Assembly (NCBI GenBank): GCA_017521875.1
Contig: JAFXBH010000035.1
Location: 1 to 5,867 of the forward strand
Origin: Oscillospiraceae bacterium
Lineage (GTDB): Bacteria > Bacillota > Clostridia > Oscillospirales > Oscillospiraceae
DNA: 5,867 nucleotides
Direction: 5' to 3'
Shown: piece by piece, positions 5,709 to 5,867 of the stretch
Layout of the letters: each line of letters starts with the position of its first letter
Position numbering within the stretch: the stretch's first letter is position 1
The notes under the pieces: model-generated
The model's input: only the letters and a program-made list of their open reading frames with translations
Database searches by the model: none
What the model was told of the DNA's origin: nothing
Program-made: the position numbers and the translations under genes

Positions 5709-5867
5709 GGTCTGTTTCTCCTTCCTCTTTTTTCTTTTGCTGGGTAGGTTTGGGTGGCTCTCTGTACTTAATAAGCAAGTGAATCAGCAGCACAAGGAGC
5801 ATCGGCGCGGCAACTGCCGGTGTCACCAGCAACGGCTCTATACGGAATGCCTCATTGGAGACATAAA
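5698..5867 (-). CDS. C-terminal end of an unidentified membrane-anchored protein
   Basis: The minus strand is open from the right edge to a TAA at 5700-5698, giving the last 55 residues of a protein whose start lies outside the window. They hold one hydrophobic segment (about visible residues 11-32, ending LLVLLIHLLIKYR) followed by a charged, proline- and lysine-rich tail (KPTQQKKKEEGETDHGS). The stop lies 11 bases inside the pilin-like gene, whose ribosome site is in the end of this frame. This arrangement supports a genuine gene that is translationally coupled to the next one. No LPxTG-like motif is seen before the hydrophobic stretch, so it looks like a plain C-terminal membrane anchor. 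It could be a structural or adhesive partner of the sortase cassette. The family is not recognised. Confidence 0.68.
   Translation of the reverse strand, partial: YVSNEAFRIEPLLVTPAVAAPMLLVLLIHLLIKYREPPKPTQQKKKEEGETDHGS

Noticed and set aside
1..5867. CRISPR array, tRNA, rRNA or insertion sequence
   Set aside because: No regularly spaced repeats, cloverleaf-like segments, transposase frames or terminal repeats were seen on either strand.

Overview
The window looks like a chromosome segment from an anaerobic Gram-positive bacterium of the class Clostridia, probably a gut-type Oscillospiraceae or Lachnospiraceae relative. The reasons are a two-iron desulfoferrodoxin-type superoxide reductase, a sortase with a sorting-signal surface protein, strong AGGAGG-type ribosome binding sites and middling GC content. 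No species can be named from the sequence alone. It is almost fully coding, and no stretch over 300 bases lacks a gene.

Left part (1-1791, minus strand): a compact oxygen-defence operon read in the order superoxide reductase (dfx), peroxiredoxin (ahpC), and a thioredoxin-reductase-like flavoprotein that runs off the left edge. The first two genes are 2 bases apart and the second and third share 1 base. Gene order follows the chemistry: superoxide to peroxide, peroxide to water, then re-reduction of the peroxiredoxin.

Middle (1792-4069): a 90-base divergent control region carries a 10-base inverted repeat with one mismatch. Reading rightward from it are a 14-TM-type MFS transporter and, one base after its stop codon, a short-chain dehydrogenase whose motifs resemble clostridial 7-alpha-hydroxysteroid dehydrogenases from memory. 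The pair suggests uptake or export plus oxidation/reduction of a small hydrophobic substrate, possibly a bile acid or other steroid. The substrate is inference.

Right part (4070-5867): a long hairpin sits between convergent genes. Beyond it is a minus-strand surface cassette: the C-terminal end of a membrane-anchored protein (cut by the right edge), a secreted two-domain SpaA/CnaB-type protein ending in an LIQTG sorting motif, and a sortase. These three genes overlap by 11 and 8 bases, so they are probably translationally coupled and act together on the cell surface.

The most useful leads are the transporter/hydroxysteroid-dehydrogenase-like pair sharing a palindromic control region with the oxygen-defence operon, the non-canonical LIQTG sorting signal with its dedicated sortase, and the unidentified membrane protein at the right edge.
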